Notes under the pieces: generated by a model | Databases searched by the model: none | Told to the model about the DNA's origin: nothing | What the model saw: only the letters and a program-made list of their open reading frames with translations | Shown: one piece after another, positions 52,325-62,369 of the stretch | Numbering within the stretch: the first letter of the stretch is position 1 | Layout of the letters: every line of letters starts with the position of its first letter | Translations under genes and position numbers: made by a program | Assembly (NCBI RefSeq): GCF_044763875.1 | Contig: NZ_JBIWGZ010000006.1 | Location: forward strand, 62,001 to 126,000 | DNA from: Rummeliibacillus sp044763875 | GTDB lineage: Bacteria; Bacillota; Bacilli; Bacillales_A; Planococcaceae | Length of the DNA: 64,000 nucleotides | Reading direction: 5' to 3'

Positions 52325-54715
52325 TTATTTTTTCTTTCTACTACGGCGTTTTTGCTGTTTCTTTGCAATTCCTTCGTAGAAGCCTTTTTTATTCCCTTTG
52401 CTACTTGAATTACCAGAAGCTTTACGTTCTTGTTTACGTGTTCTTCCGTTAACTTTTGCTCCACTTGGTTTATATTTGCGAGTTTTGCCTTTGCCCTTTT
52501 CTCTACCCTGTTCACCGTCTTTTGACTTTGCACGAATGACAACTGGTGCTTGGCGGCGAGTACGAGCTTGTGCTTTTGGCATACCAACAATTTCGAAATC
52601 GATAGCAGATTCGTCAATATTCACTTCTAAAACGCTGATTTCTACTTCATCACCAATGTGGAAGATACGTCCTGTTCTTTCCCCAATCATGACCATTTGA
52701 CGATCGTCAAAGTTGTAATAGTCATCCGTCATATTGCTAATATGCACTAAGCCTTCAACTGTGTTTTCTAATTCGATAAACATACCGAAGTTCGTAATTG
52801 AGCTGACGATACCAGTGAACTTTTCGCCAATTTTGTCTGCCATGTATTGTGATTTTTTCAATGATTCTGTATCACGTTCAGCGTCTACTGCACGACGTTC
52901 ACGACTTGATGTATGCTCAGCAATTTCATCCATGTGAGCACCCCAATAGCTAACCGTTTCTTTGCTCTTATCACCATTGATTAAATAGGTGCGAATTAGG
53001 CGGTGCACGATTAAGTCTGGGTAACGTCTAATTGGTGACGTAAAGTGTGTATAGAATTCTGTTGATAAACCAAAGTGTCCAAGACATTCTGGGCTATATT
53101 TTGCTTGTTGCATTGAACGTAGCATCATTGTTGAAATAACAGGATACTCAGGTTCCTCTTTTACTGATTCTAATATTTCTTGTAATGCTCTAGGTTCAAC
53201 TGTATTACCTGTACCTCGAATGACTAAACCGAAATTTGTGATAAATTCAAAGAATCGTTGTAACTTTTCAGGTTTTGGGTCTTCGTGAATACGATAGATG
53301 AAAGGCAGATTCATACGATTGATATGTTCAGCTACTGTTTCGTTTGCGACAAGCATAAATTCTTCAATTAATCGTTCCGCAACAGTACGTTCACGAAGAA
53401 GAATATCTGTTGGCCATCCGTCTTCATCGACAACTACATAAGATTCTTTAAAGTCAAAGTCTACTGCACCACGGTTCATACGGCGGTTGTTAAGAATTTT
53501 CGCTAAGTCTTTCATATTTTCAAACATTGGAACTAACGGTGCATAGCGTTCTTTTAGTTCTGCATCGTCTTCTTCTAAAATTTTAAAGACGTTTGTATAT
53601 GTCATACGTTCTGTAGTACGAATAACACTTTGGAAAATTTCATGGTCGATGACTTCACCGCTTCCGTTAATCGTCATTTCACAAGAAAGCGTTAATCGGT
53701 CTACTTGTGGGTTTAATGAACAGATTCCATTTGAAAGACGATGTGGAATCATTGGTATAACGCGGTCTGTTAAGTACACACTTGTAGCACGATCATATGC
53801 TTCACGGTCTAAAGCAGAACCATCTGTCACATAATGACTAACGTCTGCGATATGCACGCCCAATTTATAGGTGCCATCATCATTTTTTGTAACTGTAACG
53901 GCATCGTCCAAGTCTTTCGCAGTTTCTCCGTCAATTGTCACAATCATTTCATCACGTAAATCACGACGACCTTCTCGATCTTTGTCTGAGATTGTATCTG
54001 GTACTGCGCTCGCAGCGTCTAAGACCTCTTTCGGAAAATCAACTGTAATATCGTGTTTATGAATAATTGAAAGAATATCAACACCTGGATCGTTTTTATG
54101 CCCTAAAATTTGTGTCACAATCCCTGTTGCAGAACGGTGTACGCCTGGCCACTCAATAATTTCTGCCACTACTTTATGGCCGTCCATTGCACCTAATGTA
54201 TTATCTTTTGCGATAAATAAATCCATCGATAGTTTTTTGTCATCGGGTACGACAAAACCAAATCCTCGGTTTGCTTGGAAAGTACCCACTACTTTTGTCG
54301 TTCCGCGTTCAATGATTTTAATGACAGCACCTTCACGACGATCTCCAGAAGATGTTTTGGATACACGAATAAGCACTGTATCTCCATTTACTGCACCATT
54401 TATATCCGTAGGAGGAATAAATACATCATCCATTCCTTCTTCTTCTGGCGCTACAAAGCCAAATCCTTTTGCATGACCGATAAAACGACCTTGTAAATAA
54501 TTCATTCGTTCTGGCAATCCATATCGATTTGTTCGAGTACGTACAATATCTCCTAGTTGCTCTAATTTCACGAGTGTTTTTACAAGTTGTTTGAATTCTT
54601 CAGCATCGCGAAAGCCAAACTGCTCTTCAAACTCAGCGACTGTTAAAGGTTTATAGTCATCTTCCTTCATAAATTCCAATAATCTTAGTTCTAATGTTGA
54701 TTCTTGTTTATCCAT
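52325..54715 (-). CDS. rnr: Ribonuclease R
   Basis: A 796-residue processive 3'-5' exoribonuclease of the RNB family. It has an N-terminal helix-turn-helix-like part, two cold-shock domains (GRFIGHAKGFGFVAPEEEG and GTFQANRGFGFVVPDD), the catalytic RNB domain with the metal-binding acidic stretch TIDGETAKDLDDAVTV, an S1 domain (FTGIVSSITNFGMFIEL) and a long basic Lys/Arg tail. RNase R degrades structured RNA and the defective messages freed by tmRNA, so its place next to smpB and ssrA is meaningful. The start follows AAGGAGGG. Confidence 0.96.
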   Translation of the reverse strand: MDKQESTLELRLLEFMKEDDYKPLTVAEFEEQFGFRDAEEFKQLVKTLVKLEQLGDIVRTRTNRYGLPERMNYLQGRFIGHAKGFGFVAPEEEGMDDVFIPPTDINGAVNGDTVLIRVSKTSSGDRREGAVIKIIERGTTKVVGTFQANRGFGFVVPDDKKLSMDLFIAKDNTLGAMDGHKVVAEIIEWPGVHRSATGIVTQILGHKNDPGVDILSIIHKHDITVDFPKEVLDAASAVPDTISDKDREGRRDLRDEMIVTIDGETAKDLDDAVTVTKNDDGTYKLGVHIADVSHYVTDGSALDREAYDRATSVYLTDRVIPMIPHRLSNGICSLNPQVDRLTLSCEMTINGSGEVIDHEIFQSVIRTTERMTYTNVFKILEEDDAELKERYAPLVPMFENMKDLAKILNNRRMNRGAVDFDFKESYVVVDEDGWPTDILLRERTVAERLIEEFMLVANETVAEHINRMNLPFIYRIHEDPKPEKLQRFFEFITNFGLVIRGTGNTVEPRALQEILESVKEEPEYPVISTMMLRSMQQAKYSPECLGHFGLSTEFYTHFTSPIRRYPDLIVHRLIRTYLINGDKSKETVSYWGAHMDEIAEHTSSRERRAVDAERDTESLKKSQYMADKIGEKFTGIVSSITNFGMFIELENTVEGLVHISNMTDDYYNFDDRQMVMIGERTGRIFHIGDEVEISVLEVNIDESAIDFEIVGMPKAQARTRRQAPVVIRAKSKDGEQGREKGKGKTRKYKPSGAKVNGRTRKQERKASGNSSSKGNKKGFYEGIAKKQQKRRSRKKK

Positions 54716-54757
54716 CGTTCTTCCCTCCTTCTATTAGCATTTGCAATCATTACTTTT

Positions 54758-55504
54758 TTACTCATGCCAATCAAGTGACTCTAAAAAGTTTAAAATATCT
54801 TCATGCAATTGTTTTCGTTCTTTATCTAATGTAATAACATGACCTGATTCTTCATAGAATTTAATCTGTTTTTCATTAGACTCTGCTTGTTCATAAATAT
54901 AATTTGCAGATTTTATATCAATGACTTCATCTTTTCTTCCTTGTACAACAAAAAGTGGTGCATAGATTTCATCGACATGTTCTCGAACCTCATATACTAA
55001 TTCACTTAATTGTTGTAGTGAAGGCATGCCATGTTTTTTAATATTTTCTAAACTCGCTTCAGATTCTTCTTCACTTTTACCAAAATGTTGATTAAACCGT
55101 TCCGCGTATTGAACTACACCTTCAAACATTAATTCTGTTGTCCGCATCGTCATTGGTGCACACATTGTTATGATTCCCTGAACTGGATAACAATAACCTA
55201 ACTTCAATGAAAAAACGCCACCAAGAGATAGCCCTGCAACAGCAATTTCCTTGTATCCTGCATCTTTTAATTTTTGGTATCCATCAAGCACACTTTGCCA
55301 CCATTGTTGTGGGTTTGTATGTATCAGCTCTTCTGGTGGTACTCCATGTCCTTTATATTGCGGAGCTAGTGAAGTATAGCCATGCTTTTCTAAGAAACGC
55401 CCTAGCATACGTACATCTGCTGAATTCCCAGTAAATCCATGTAATAGTAAAACTGCTCTGGGTCCAGCCTCAAAGAAAAAAGGTTCGGGTAAAGTAGGTT
55501 TCAT
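54758..55504 (-). CDS. est: Carboxylesterase (alpha/beta hydrolase, Est30 type)
   Basis: A 248-residue alpha/beta hydrolase similar to thermostable Est30 carboxylesterases. The catalytic triad is visible: Ser in AGLSLGGVFSL (about residue 94), Asp in VVQGRKDEVID and His in ESGHVITLD. The oxyanion segment is LLHGFTGNSAD. The gene stands between secG and rnr, as in many Bacillales. The natural substrate is not known, probably short acyl esters. Confidence 0.92.
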   Translation of the reverse strand: MKPTLPEPFFFEAGPRAVLLLHGFTGNSADVRMLGRFLEKHGYTSLAPQYKGHGVPPEELIHTNPQQWWQSVLDGYQKLKDAGYKEIAVAGLSLGGVFSLKLGYCYPVQGIITMCAPMTMRTTELMFEGVVQYAERFNQHFGKSEEESEASLENIKKHGMPSLQQLSELVYEVREHVDEIYAPLFVVQGRKDEVIDIKSANYIYEQAESNEKQIKFYEESGHVITLDKERKQLHEDILNFLESLDWHE

Positions 55505-55600
55505 GATGTAAACCTCCTAAGTATGAATTGAATCGATCTGCACGCCGAAATTTAAGGGTTTACGATCGTGTCCTGCTTTCTTCATTATAATCTATATAAT

Positions 55601-55632
55601 AGAAAACGCCTAACCATTAGCGGCCAGGCGGA
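55601..55632 (-). terminator. Terminator after secG
   Basis: Minus strand CGCCTGGCC / GGTTAGGCG (one wobble pair) followed by TTTTCT. It separates secG from the esterase gene. Confidence 0.8.
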
Positions 55633-55643
55633 TTTAGTGTGCA

Positions 55644-55871
55644 TTAGAATTTTGCGATCGCAATAGTTAATACGAAGAATAAGATTGATAGCACAACCGT
55701 AATGCGGTGTAATATTAAATCTACTCCACGAGCTTTTGCTTTTCCAAAAAGTTGTTCAGCTCCACCAGAGATGGCTCCTGAAAGACCAGCACTCTTACTA
55801 GATTGCATTAATACTACGATAATTAATGCAACAGACACGATAAGAAGTAACGTCATAATTGCTGCATGCAT
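55644..55871 (-). CDS. secG: Preprotein translocase subunit SecG
   Basis: A 75-residue membrane protein with two transmembrane segments (about 5-25 and 54-74) and the conserved SSKSAGLSGAISGGAEQLFGK loop. SecG joins SecYE to help protein export. The ATG at 55871 is 8 bases after AGGAGG; an apparent GTG start three codons earlier overlaps that site. Its place after the glycolytic cluster matches Bacillus. Confidence 0.93.
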   Translation of the reverse strand: MHAAIMTLLLIVSVALIIVVLMQSSKSAGLSGAISGGAEQLFGKAKARGVDLILHRITVVLSILFFVLTIAIAKF

Positions 55872-56171
55872 ATGTTCCACCTCCTGATTCGAAACATCAC
55901 AATAGTCTTATCTTACCAAAAACTGTACGTAATGACAACGAAGTTCTACTTTTAGTAGTAACTAAAACCAATAAAATACACACTTTTCTATTATTTTATC
56001 ATTCCTTATATATTTTGACGATAAAAAAATAAAAACGATAGCATCCACTAATACTCAAAAGGTTCTTCATAAAAAACGTTGTTTTTGTTCTTATTTTGAA
56101 CTACACAGTCATAAACTGTATTTGAAAAAATCAATTTTTTATAAGGAGGAGCTACAATACAGGAGGCTTAC

Positions 56172-56825
56172 ATGATTTGGGCTTTTGTGGACGATTATAT
56201 CAATAAAAAATTAATCCCCTCCGATTCCACCCTTGAGCAAGTTCAGGAATCAAACAAGCAAGCAGGTCTACCAAATATTAATGTATCATCAACACATGGA
56301 AAACTTTTATATCTTTTAGCTAAACTAAAAGGTGCAAAAAATATATTAGAAATCGGAACTCTTGGTGGATACAGTAGTATATGGATGGCTCGTGCCCTTT
56401 CCGAAACTGGAAAAGTATATACATTAGAATTTAATCCAGATTTTGCAAAAATCGCCGAACAAAATATCCATCTGGCAGGTTATCAAGATAAAGTGGAGGT
56501 TATTGTTGGAAAAGCATTAGATACATTGCCAATCCTTGAAGAAAAAGAATTATCATTTGATTTAATTTTTATTGATGCTGATAAGGTGAATTACCCTCAT
56601 TATCTTAAATGGTCCTTAAAATTAGCAAACCCCGGCGCAGTAATTATAGCCGATAATGTTGTAAGAGATGGTAATATCCTTGATGTAAAAAGTAATGACG
56701 TGCATACAGAAGGACTACAACAATTTATGGACTTATTAGTAAATAATCCTGCCATTGATTCTACAGCGATTCAAACAGTTGGTATTAAAGGCTATGATGG
56801 ATTTATGATAGGGATTGTAAAATAA
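56172..56825 (+). CDS. SAM-dependent O-methyltransferase (caffeoyl-CoA OMT-like)
   Basis: A 217-residue class I methyltransferase of the CCoAOMT/COMT-like family. The SAM-binding motif is ILEIGTLGGYSSIWMA, with the metal and catalytic region FIDADKVNYPHY and ADNVVRDG. The start at 56172 follows AGGAGG. It is the only plus-strand gene in the 51-64 kb core block, inserted between eno and secG. The substrate is unknown; bacterial homologues act on small catechols. Confidence 0.88.
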   Translation: MIWAFVDDYINKKLIPSDSTLEQVQESNKQAGLPNINVSSTHGKLLYLLAKLKGAKNILEIGTLGGYSSIWMARALSETGKVYTLEFNPDFAKIAEQNIHLAGYQDKVEVIVGKALDTLPILEEKELSFDLIFIDADKVNYPHYLKWSLKLANPGAVIIADNVVRDGNILDVKSNDVHTEGLQQFMDLLVNNPAIDSTAIQTVGIKGYDGFMIGIVK

Positions 56826-56900
56826 TTAAGGTTCGCTTTCTCACTGGAATCCCGCAATTCACACAATTAAAAATCATAAAAATAAATCATTTCAATTATA

Positions 56901-56935
56901 AAGCCGCTATCATCCCTAAAGGAGATAGCGGCTTA
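56901..56935. terminator. Terminator of the glycolytic operon after eno
   Basis: Arms AAGCCGCTATC and GATAGCGGCTT are exact complements. T-rich sequence on the minus strand follows (TTTATAATTG); it may also end the methyltransferase gene on the plus strand. Confidence 0.82.
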
Positions 56936-56989
56936 TTAGATGCGTTATATGTTAGAAACAACTTTACTCGAAATTCTCGAGTTCTCTAA

Positions 56990-58285
56990 TTATCGATTAA
57001 TGTTGTAGAAAGATTTAATGCCATTGAATTGAGCTGTTACAGACAATTGATCTTCGATGCGAAGTAATTGGTTGTATTTTGCAACACGGTCTGTACGAGA
57101 TGGAGCACCAGTTTTGATTTGTCCAGCATTTGTAGCAACTGCGATATCTGCAATTGTTGTATCTTCTGATTCACCAGAACGGTGAGAGATGATAGCTGTG
57201 TAGCCAGCACGTTTTGCCATTTCGATTGCATCTAAAGTTTCTGTTAAAGTACCGATTTGGTTAACTTTGATTAGAATTGAATTACCAACGCCTTCTTCGA
57301 TACCACGAGATAACTTTTTAGTGTTTGTAACGAATAGATCGTCACCAACTAATTGTACGCGGTTTCCGATACGTTCAGTAAGCATTTTGTGACCTGCCCA
57401 GTCGTTTTCATCAAGACCATCTTCGATTGAGATGATAGGGTATTTAGAAGTAAGTTCATCATACCAAGCAACCATTTCTTCAGAAGTTTTTGCAACGCCT
57501 TCTCCATCTAAATGGTATTTCCCATCTTCATCTGAGTACAATTCAGAAGATGCTACGTCCATTGCTAGCATTACTTCTTCACCTGGTTTGTAACCTGCAC
57601 GTTCGATAGCAGTTACGATTGTAGATAATGCTTCTTCGTTTGAAGTTAAGTTTGGTGCAAAACCACCTTCATCACCTACTGCAGTGTTATGACCAGATTC
57701 TTTAAGAACTGCTTTTAATGAGTGGAAGATTTCAGTACCCATGCGTAAAGCGTGACGGAATGATTCTGCTCCTACAGGCATTACCATGAATTCTTGAATA
57801 TCTACGTTATTATCAGCGTGTTCACCGCCGTTTAAGATGTTCATCATTGGAACTGGTAGTTGTTTTGCATTAACACCACCGATGTATTGATAAAGTGGTA
57901 GGTCAAGGTAGTCAGCACCTGCACGAGCCACTGCTAAAGAAACACCAAGAATCGCGTTTGCACCTAGTTTACCTTTGTTTTCTGTACCATCTAATTCGAT
58001 CATCATGTTATCTACCGATACTTGATCAAGTACTGAATAGTTTCCGATTAGTTCTGGAGCAATGACGTTGTTTACATTATCAACTGCTTTTAAAACACCT
58101 TTTCCAAGGTAGCGAGCTTTGTCTCCATCGCGCAATTCTACCGCTTCATATTCCCCAGTAGATGCACCAGAAGGAACGATTGCACTACCAAAAGCACCTG
58201 ATTCTGTGAATACTTCTACTTCTACTGTTGGGTTACCGCGTGAATCTAATACTTCACGGGCTTGTACGTCTGTAATAATTGGCAT
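56990..58285 (-). CDS. eno: Enolase
   Basis: A 431-residue enolase that converts 2-phosphoglycerate to phosphoenolpyruvate. The magnesium ligands lie in LAMDVASSE, SIEDGLDENDW and VGDDLFVTN, the catalytic Lys in ILIKVNQIGTL, and the family block is SHRSGESEDTTIADIAVA. The start follows GGAGAG. It is the last gene of the gapA-pgk-tpiA-gpmI-eno series, 20 bases after gpmI. Confidence 0.98.
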   Translation of the reverse strand: MPIITDVQAREVLDSRGNPTVEVEVFTESGAFGSAIVPSGASTGEYEAVELRDGDKARYLGKGVLKAVDNVNNVIAPELIGNYSVLDQVSVDNMMIELDGTENKGKLGANAILGVSLAVARAGADYLDLPLYQYIGGVNAKQLPVPMMNILNGGEHADNNVDIQEFMVMPVGAESFRHALRMGTEIFHSLKAVLKESGHNTAVGDEGGFAPNLTSNEEALSTIVTAIERAGYKPGEEVMLAMDVASSELYSDEDGKYHLDGEGVAKTSEEMVAWYDELTSKYPIISIEDGLDENDWAGHKMLTERIGNRVQLVGDDLFVTNTKKLSRGIEEGVGNSILIKVNQIGTLTETLDAIEMAKRAGYTAIISHRSGESEDTTIADIAVATNAGQIKTGAPSRTDRVAKYNQLLRIEDQLSVTAQFNGIKSFYNINR

Positions 58286-58304
58286 TGTTTAACTCTCCTC
58301 AGTT

Positions 58305-59831
58305 TTAAAATAATGGTTTTCCTGTCATTTCGAGTGGTTGTTCCACTCCTAATAATTTTAACATGGTAGGAGCTAAATCGGCTAAAATTCCGCCATTTCT
58401 TACCACAATATTTTCTTTTGTGATGATAACAGGCACGGGATTTGTTGTATGAGCTGTCATCGGCTCTCCTTCAAGTGTTACCACTTCATCAGAGTTACCA
58501 TGGTCAGCTGTAATAATTGCTGCTCCACCTTTTGCAAGAAGAGCATCTACCACTCTGCCTAAACATTCATCTACTGCTTCAATTGCTTTTACAGTTGGTT
58601 CAAGCATTCCACTATGGCCAACCATATCAGGATTAGCGAAGTTTAAGATGATTCCGTCAAAACGATCTGCTTCAATCGCTTCAACTAGTGCATCTGTTAC
58701 TTCATAAGCACTCATTTCTGGTTTTAAATCATATGTTGCAACTTTTGGAGAATTGATTAGAATACGTTCTTCTCCTTCAAATGTTGCTTCACGACCACCA
58801 CTCATGAAGAAAGTAACATGTGGGTATTTTTCAGTTTCTGCAATACGTAATTGACGAAGATTATTGTCTGATAATACCTCACCAATGGTGTTTTTCAAAT
58901 CGTCATCATGGAAAGCAATCTCACCAATTACTTTATCACTATATTTTTTAAAACAAACAAATTTTAAGTTTTGTGGATGATTTTCACTTCGAGTAAAACC
59001 ATCAAATGTTGGATTGGTAAAAGCAGTTGATAGTTCGATTGCACGGTCCGGACGGAAGTTAAAGAAAATCACGGCATCGTTTGATTGAATTGTTGCAACT
59101 GGTTTGCCATCATTTTTGATCACAAACGGTAAGACAAATTCATCTGTTACATCATTTGCATAAGATGCTTCAACACCTTCTATTGCATAAGATGCCTCTA
59201 TACCTTGTCCATCTACTAATACTTTATAAACTTTTTCTTCACGATCCCAGCGATTATCGCGGTCCATTGCGTAATAACGACCACTGATAGAAGCAAATTG
59301 ACCTACTCCGATTTCAGCCATTTGTCGTTCTGTTTCTTCGATATAACCTACAGCTGTTTTGGGACCAACATCACGGCCATCCAGGAAGCCATGTACATAT
59401 ACTTCTTCTAAGCCATGGTCTTTTGCTAATTTCAATAAAGCAAATAAATGCTCATAGTGACTATGTACGCCACCATCAGATAAAAGACCCATAATGTGTA
59501 ATTTTGAATGATTTTGTTTTGCATGATTGACTGCATCTAATAGTGCTTCATTTGTAAAGAAATCACCATCTTTAATAGCCTTGTGAATTCTTGTTAAGCT
59601 TTGATAGACAATACGGCCAGCACCTATATTTAAGTGTCCGACTTCTGAGTTACCCATTTGCCCCGCTGGAAGTCCCACTGCTTCCCCTGATGCTGTCAGT
59701 GTGTTATGCGGAAAGGAATTCCAATAACGGTCCAAATTTGGTTTCTTCGCTTGCGCTACTGCATTACCAAATAGTTCGTCGCGTAAGCCTAAACCATCTA
59801 AAATAATTAATGCTACTGGTTTATTAGGCAT
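58305..59831 (-). CDS. gpmI: 2,3-bisphosphoglycerate-independent phosphoglycerate mutase
   Basis: A 508-residue manganese-dependent mutase interconverting 3- and 2-phosphoglycerate. The phosphorylated serine is in QMGNSEVGHLNIGAG, the first metal motif is LIILDGLGL at the N-terminus, and further metal ligands are in ITADHGNSDE and NFANPDMVGHSG. It overlaps the end of tpiA by 8 bases, indicating coupling. Mn2+ dependence links its activity to pH in sporulating relatives. Confidence 0.97.
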   Translation of the reverse strand: MPNKPVALIILDGLGLRDELFGNAVAQAKKPNLDRYWNSFPHNTLTASGEAVGLPAGQMGNSEVGHLNIGAGRIVYQSLTRIHKAIKDGDFFTNEALLDAVNHAKQNHSKLHIMGLLSDGGVHSHYEHLFALLKLAKDHGLEEVYVHGFLDGRDVGPKTAVGYIEETERQMAEIGVGQFASISGRYYAMDRDNRWDREEKVYKVLVDGQGIEASYAIEGVEASYANDVTDEFVLPFVIKNDGKPVATIQSNDAVIFFNFRPDRAIELSTAFTNPTFDGFTRSENHPQNLKFVCFKKYSDKVIGEIAFHDDDLKNTIGEVLSDNNLRQLRIAETEKYPHVTFFMSGGREATFEGEERILINSPKVATYDLKPEMSAYEVTDALVEAIEADRFDGIILNFANPDMVGHSGMLEPTVKAIEAVDECLGRVVDALLAKGGAAIITADHGNSDEVVTLEGEPMTAHTTNPVPVIITKENIVVRNGGILADLAPTMLKLLGVEQPLEMTGKPLF

Positions 59832-60585
59832 TTGCCCCGGCCTCCAATAATTTCAAGAATGAGTCTGGTTTTAAACTTGCTCCACCAACTAGAGCACCAT
59901 CGATATGCTCCATTGATAGTAATTCTACTACGTTTTCTGGTTTCACACTACCGCCGTATTGAATACGAATCATTTCTGCAGCAACTTCTCCTGCTACTTC
60001 TCCTACTGTTTTGCGGATTGCTGCACATACTTCGTTGGCATCTTGAGCTGTCGCTGTTTTACCTGTGCCTATTGCCCAAATTGGTTCATATGCAATCACA
60101 GTTTTCGCAACTTGCTCAGGTGTTAAACCTTTTAGTGCTGCACCAACTTGAGAAGAAACTTTTACAACTGTATTACTTGCTTCTCGTTCATCTAATGTTT
60201 CCCCTACACAGATAATCGGTGTTAAATTATGAGTAAATGCTGCATGTGCTTTTTTATTTACTTTTTCATCTGTTTCATTATCATATTGACGACGTTCGGA
60301 GTGCCCTAAAACAACATATTGAACTTTGACATCTTCTAATTGAGTGGGGCTGACCTCACCAGTAAATGCACCTTCATTTTCATAGTGCATTGTTTGAGCA
60401 CCGATTGCTAGATCTGTACCTTCAGCTTTACTTACAAGTGAAGGTAAAAATAGAGCTGGTGCACAAATAACTGAGTCCACTTGATCTGTTGCTGGAACAG
60501 ATGATTTAACTGCTTCTACAAATTCAATTGCTTCAGATAATGTTTTATACATTTTCCAGTTGCCTGCAATGATTGGTTTACGCAT
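59824..60585 (-). CDS. tpiA: Triosephosphate isomerase
   Basis: A 253-residue TIM-barrel enzyme interconverting dihydroxyacetone phosphate and glyceraldehyde 3-phosphate. The catalytic residues are Lys in GNWKMYKT, His in LGHSERRQ and Glu in AYEPIWAIGTGKTA; IQYGGSVKPEN binds phosphate. The ATG at 60585 (MRKPIIAGNWK) follows GGAGG; an upstream TTG is not used. It lies 25 bases after pgk. Confidence 0.98.
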   Translation of the reverse strand: MRKPIIAGNWKMYKTLSEAIEFVEAVKSSVPATDQVDSVICAPALFLPSLVSKAEGTDLAIGAQTMHYENEGAFTGEVSPTQLEDVKVQYVVLGHSERRQYDNETDEKVNKKAHAAFTHNLTPIICVGETLDEREASNTVVKVSSQVGAALKGLTPEQVAKTVIAYEPIWAIGTGKTATAQDANEVCAAIRKTVGEVAGEVAAEMIRIQYGGSVKPENVVELLSMEHIDGALVGGASLKPDSFLKLLEAGANA

Positions 60586-60610
60586 TGTGAACAACCTCCA
60601 TTTATAAGTA

Positions 60611-61795
60611 TTATTTGTCGCTTAATGCGACAACACCCGGTAATTCTTTACCTTCCATAAATTCAAGAGATGCACCGCCACCAGTTGAGATGTGATCCAT
60701 TTTGTCAGCTACTTGGAATTTTTCTACTGCTGCTGCTGAATCGCCACCACCAATAATTGTATAACCATTTGTTTCTGCCATTGCATTTGCAACAGCCTTT
60801 GTACCATTTGCAAATGCATCCATTTCAAATACACCCATAGGTCCATTCCAAATGATTAGTTTTGAATTGTTAATCACATCTGCATATTCTGCAGCTGTTT
60901 TTGGTCCGATATCTAATCCCATCCAATCACTTGGAATTTGATCGATATCAACTACTTTTGTCTCCGCATCTTTCGAGAATTCGTTTGCTACAACAGCATC
61001 CACTGGCATATGTAATTTCACGCCTTTTTCAGCTGCTTTTTCGATAAATGATTTAGCTAATTCGATTTTATCTTCTTCTAATAATGATTTACCTATATCA
61101 TAACCTTGTGCTTTTGAGAATGTATAAGACAAACCGCCACCAATGATTAAATGGTCAACTTTATCTAAAAGATTTTCGATTACACCGATTTTATCTTTAA
61201 CTTTTGCACCACCGATAATTGCAGTGAATGGGCGTTCTGGGTTTGATAATGCTTTACCTAAAACATCAATTTCTTTTTCCATTAAAAGACCTGAAACTGC
61301 TGGTAAATTTTCTGCAATTCCTGCTGTTGTAGCATGTGCACGATGAGCGGCACCAAATGCATCATTGACATAGAGATCTGCTAATTTTGCGAAGCTTTCA
61401 GCAAGTGCAGGGTCGTTCTTCTCTTCACCTTTATGGAAACGAACGTTTTCTAATAGAACGATATCACCATCATTCATATTGCCTACAGCTTGTTCCACTG
61501 TTTCACCAATAGATTCATCTAATTTAGTTACATTTTTACCCATAAGTTCAGAAAGACGTTCACCAACTGCTGTTAAGCGTAGTTCTTCTTTCACTTCACC
61601 TTTGGGACGGCCTAGATGACTAGCTAAAATTACTTTTGCCCCTTTTTCTACTAAATATGAGATTGTAGGAAGTGCTGCTCGAATACGAGTGTCGTCGGTA
61701 ATTTTGCCTTCTTCCATTGGTACATTGAAATCCACACGTACAAATACGCGTTTTCCTTTTACTTCAATATCATTCATTGTCTTTTTTTGATACAT
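60611..61795 (-). CDS. pgk: Phosphoglycerate kinase
   Basis: A 394-residue kinase making ATP from 1,3-bisphosphoglycerate. RVDFNVPME and ILASHLGRPKGE bind the substrate, and the C-terminal IIGGGDSAAAVEKF and STGGGASLEFMEGKELPGV form the nucleotide side. The start at 61795 follows GGAGGAAG; a second ATG six codons later is possible. It is 574 bases from gapA, with repeat R5 in between. Confidence 0.98.
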   Translation of the reverse strand: MYQKKTMNDIEVKGKRVFVRVDFNVPMEEGKITDDTRIRAALPTISYLVEKGAKVILASHLGRPKGEVKEELRLTAVGERLSELMGKNVTKLDESIGETVEQAVGNMNDGDIVLLENVRFHKGEEKNDPALAESFAKLADLYVNDAFGAAHRAHATTAGIAENLPAVSGLLMEKEIDVLGKALSNPERPFTAIIGGAKVKDKIGVIENLLDKVDHLIIGGGLSYTFSKAQGYDIGKSLLEEDKIELAKSFIEKAAEKGVKLHMPVDAVVANEFSKDAETKVVDIDQIPSDWMGLDIGPKTAAEYADVINNSKLIIWNGPMGVFEMDAFANGTKAVANAMAETNGYTIIGGGDSAAAVEKFQVADKMDHISTGGGASLEFMEGKELPGVVALSDK

Positions 61796-61985
61796 AATCG
61801 TGCTTCCTCCAATTGTCTATAACATTTTAATTATGATGAAAATAAGCATCATTCTTCACTTTTATTATGATGAACAAAAATAGCTTCTTCAAACGTTTTA
61901 GGTCAATTAAAAAATTGGCATTGTTACACGGAGAGCGCTGGAAAACTATATTATTCCAATTTATTGTACAAATAAGGCATTACTA

Positions 61986-62097
61986 GAAGTGGAATCAGCT
62001 TCGCTTTCCGCGGGCGAACCGACGAGCCTCCTCGCTTCGCTGTGGGGTCTCGTCTGGCTCGTTTTCCCGCAGGAGTCTACGCTAATTCCACTTCAAC
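61986..62097. repeat. Intergenic palindromic repeat, copy R5
   Basis: Starts GAAGTGGAATCAGC and ends GCTAATTCCACTTCAA, with the core blocks CTTTCCGCGGGCGA, GAGCCTCCTCGC, GTGGGGTCTCG and CCCGCAGGAGTC. At 112 bases it is close to R3 in size and sequence. Confidence 0.87.
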
Positions 62098-62287
62098 AAA
62101 AATTGTAATATAAAAATTTATTAAAGAAATTTTTTTCAATTAGATTTTCCAGTATACTCGCAAGCACAACTGCCTTATTTCGTGTAACCAATTTTTCATC
62201 CGCTACTTCTTCACAACAAATTGTAAAAAAACAGCAAAGCCAAAATATTTTGTTTTTATCGATGAAGCGCTTACTTATTTCATAAAA

Positions 62288-62319
62288 AAAGGAGAAGTAC
62301 AAAACCGCTTCTCCTTTTT
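62288..62319 (-). terminator. Terminator after gapA
   Basis: Arms AAAGGAGAAG and CTTCTCCTTT, with a T-run on the minus strand. It would uncouple gapA from pgk, in line with the higher gapA level seen in relatives. Confidence 0.88.
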
Positions 62320-62369
62320 ACCCTAATTCATTATATACGTATGGTTATTATATGGCTATGGTTTTTGAA

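Larger units (their letters stand above)
61796..62369. other. Intergenic stretch between gapA and pgk
   Basis: It contains the gapA terminator at 62288-62319 and repeat R5 at 61986-62097. A 69-codon open frame on the minus strand (62093-62302) overlaps both and has no ribosome binding site, so I do not call a gene. A promoter for pgk may lie between R5 and pgk. Confidence 0.65.

Noticed and set aside
52288..52617. 109-codon frame within the rnr 3' end
   Set aside because: It is a frame-shadow of the Lys/Arg-rich tail of RNase R.
4941..62097. R1-R5 as parts of a CRISPR array
   Set aside because: The copies are 100-170 bases long, kilobases apart, and differ in their arms; there is no spacer structure and no cas gene.
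62093..62302. 69-codon minus-strand reading frame between gapA and pgk
   Set aside because: It runs through repeat R5 and the gapA terminator and lacks a ribosome binding site.
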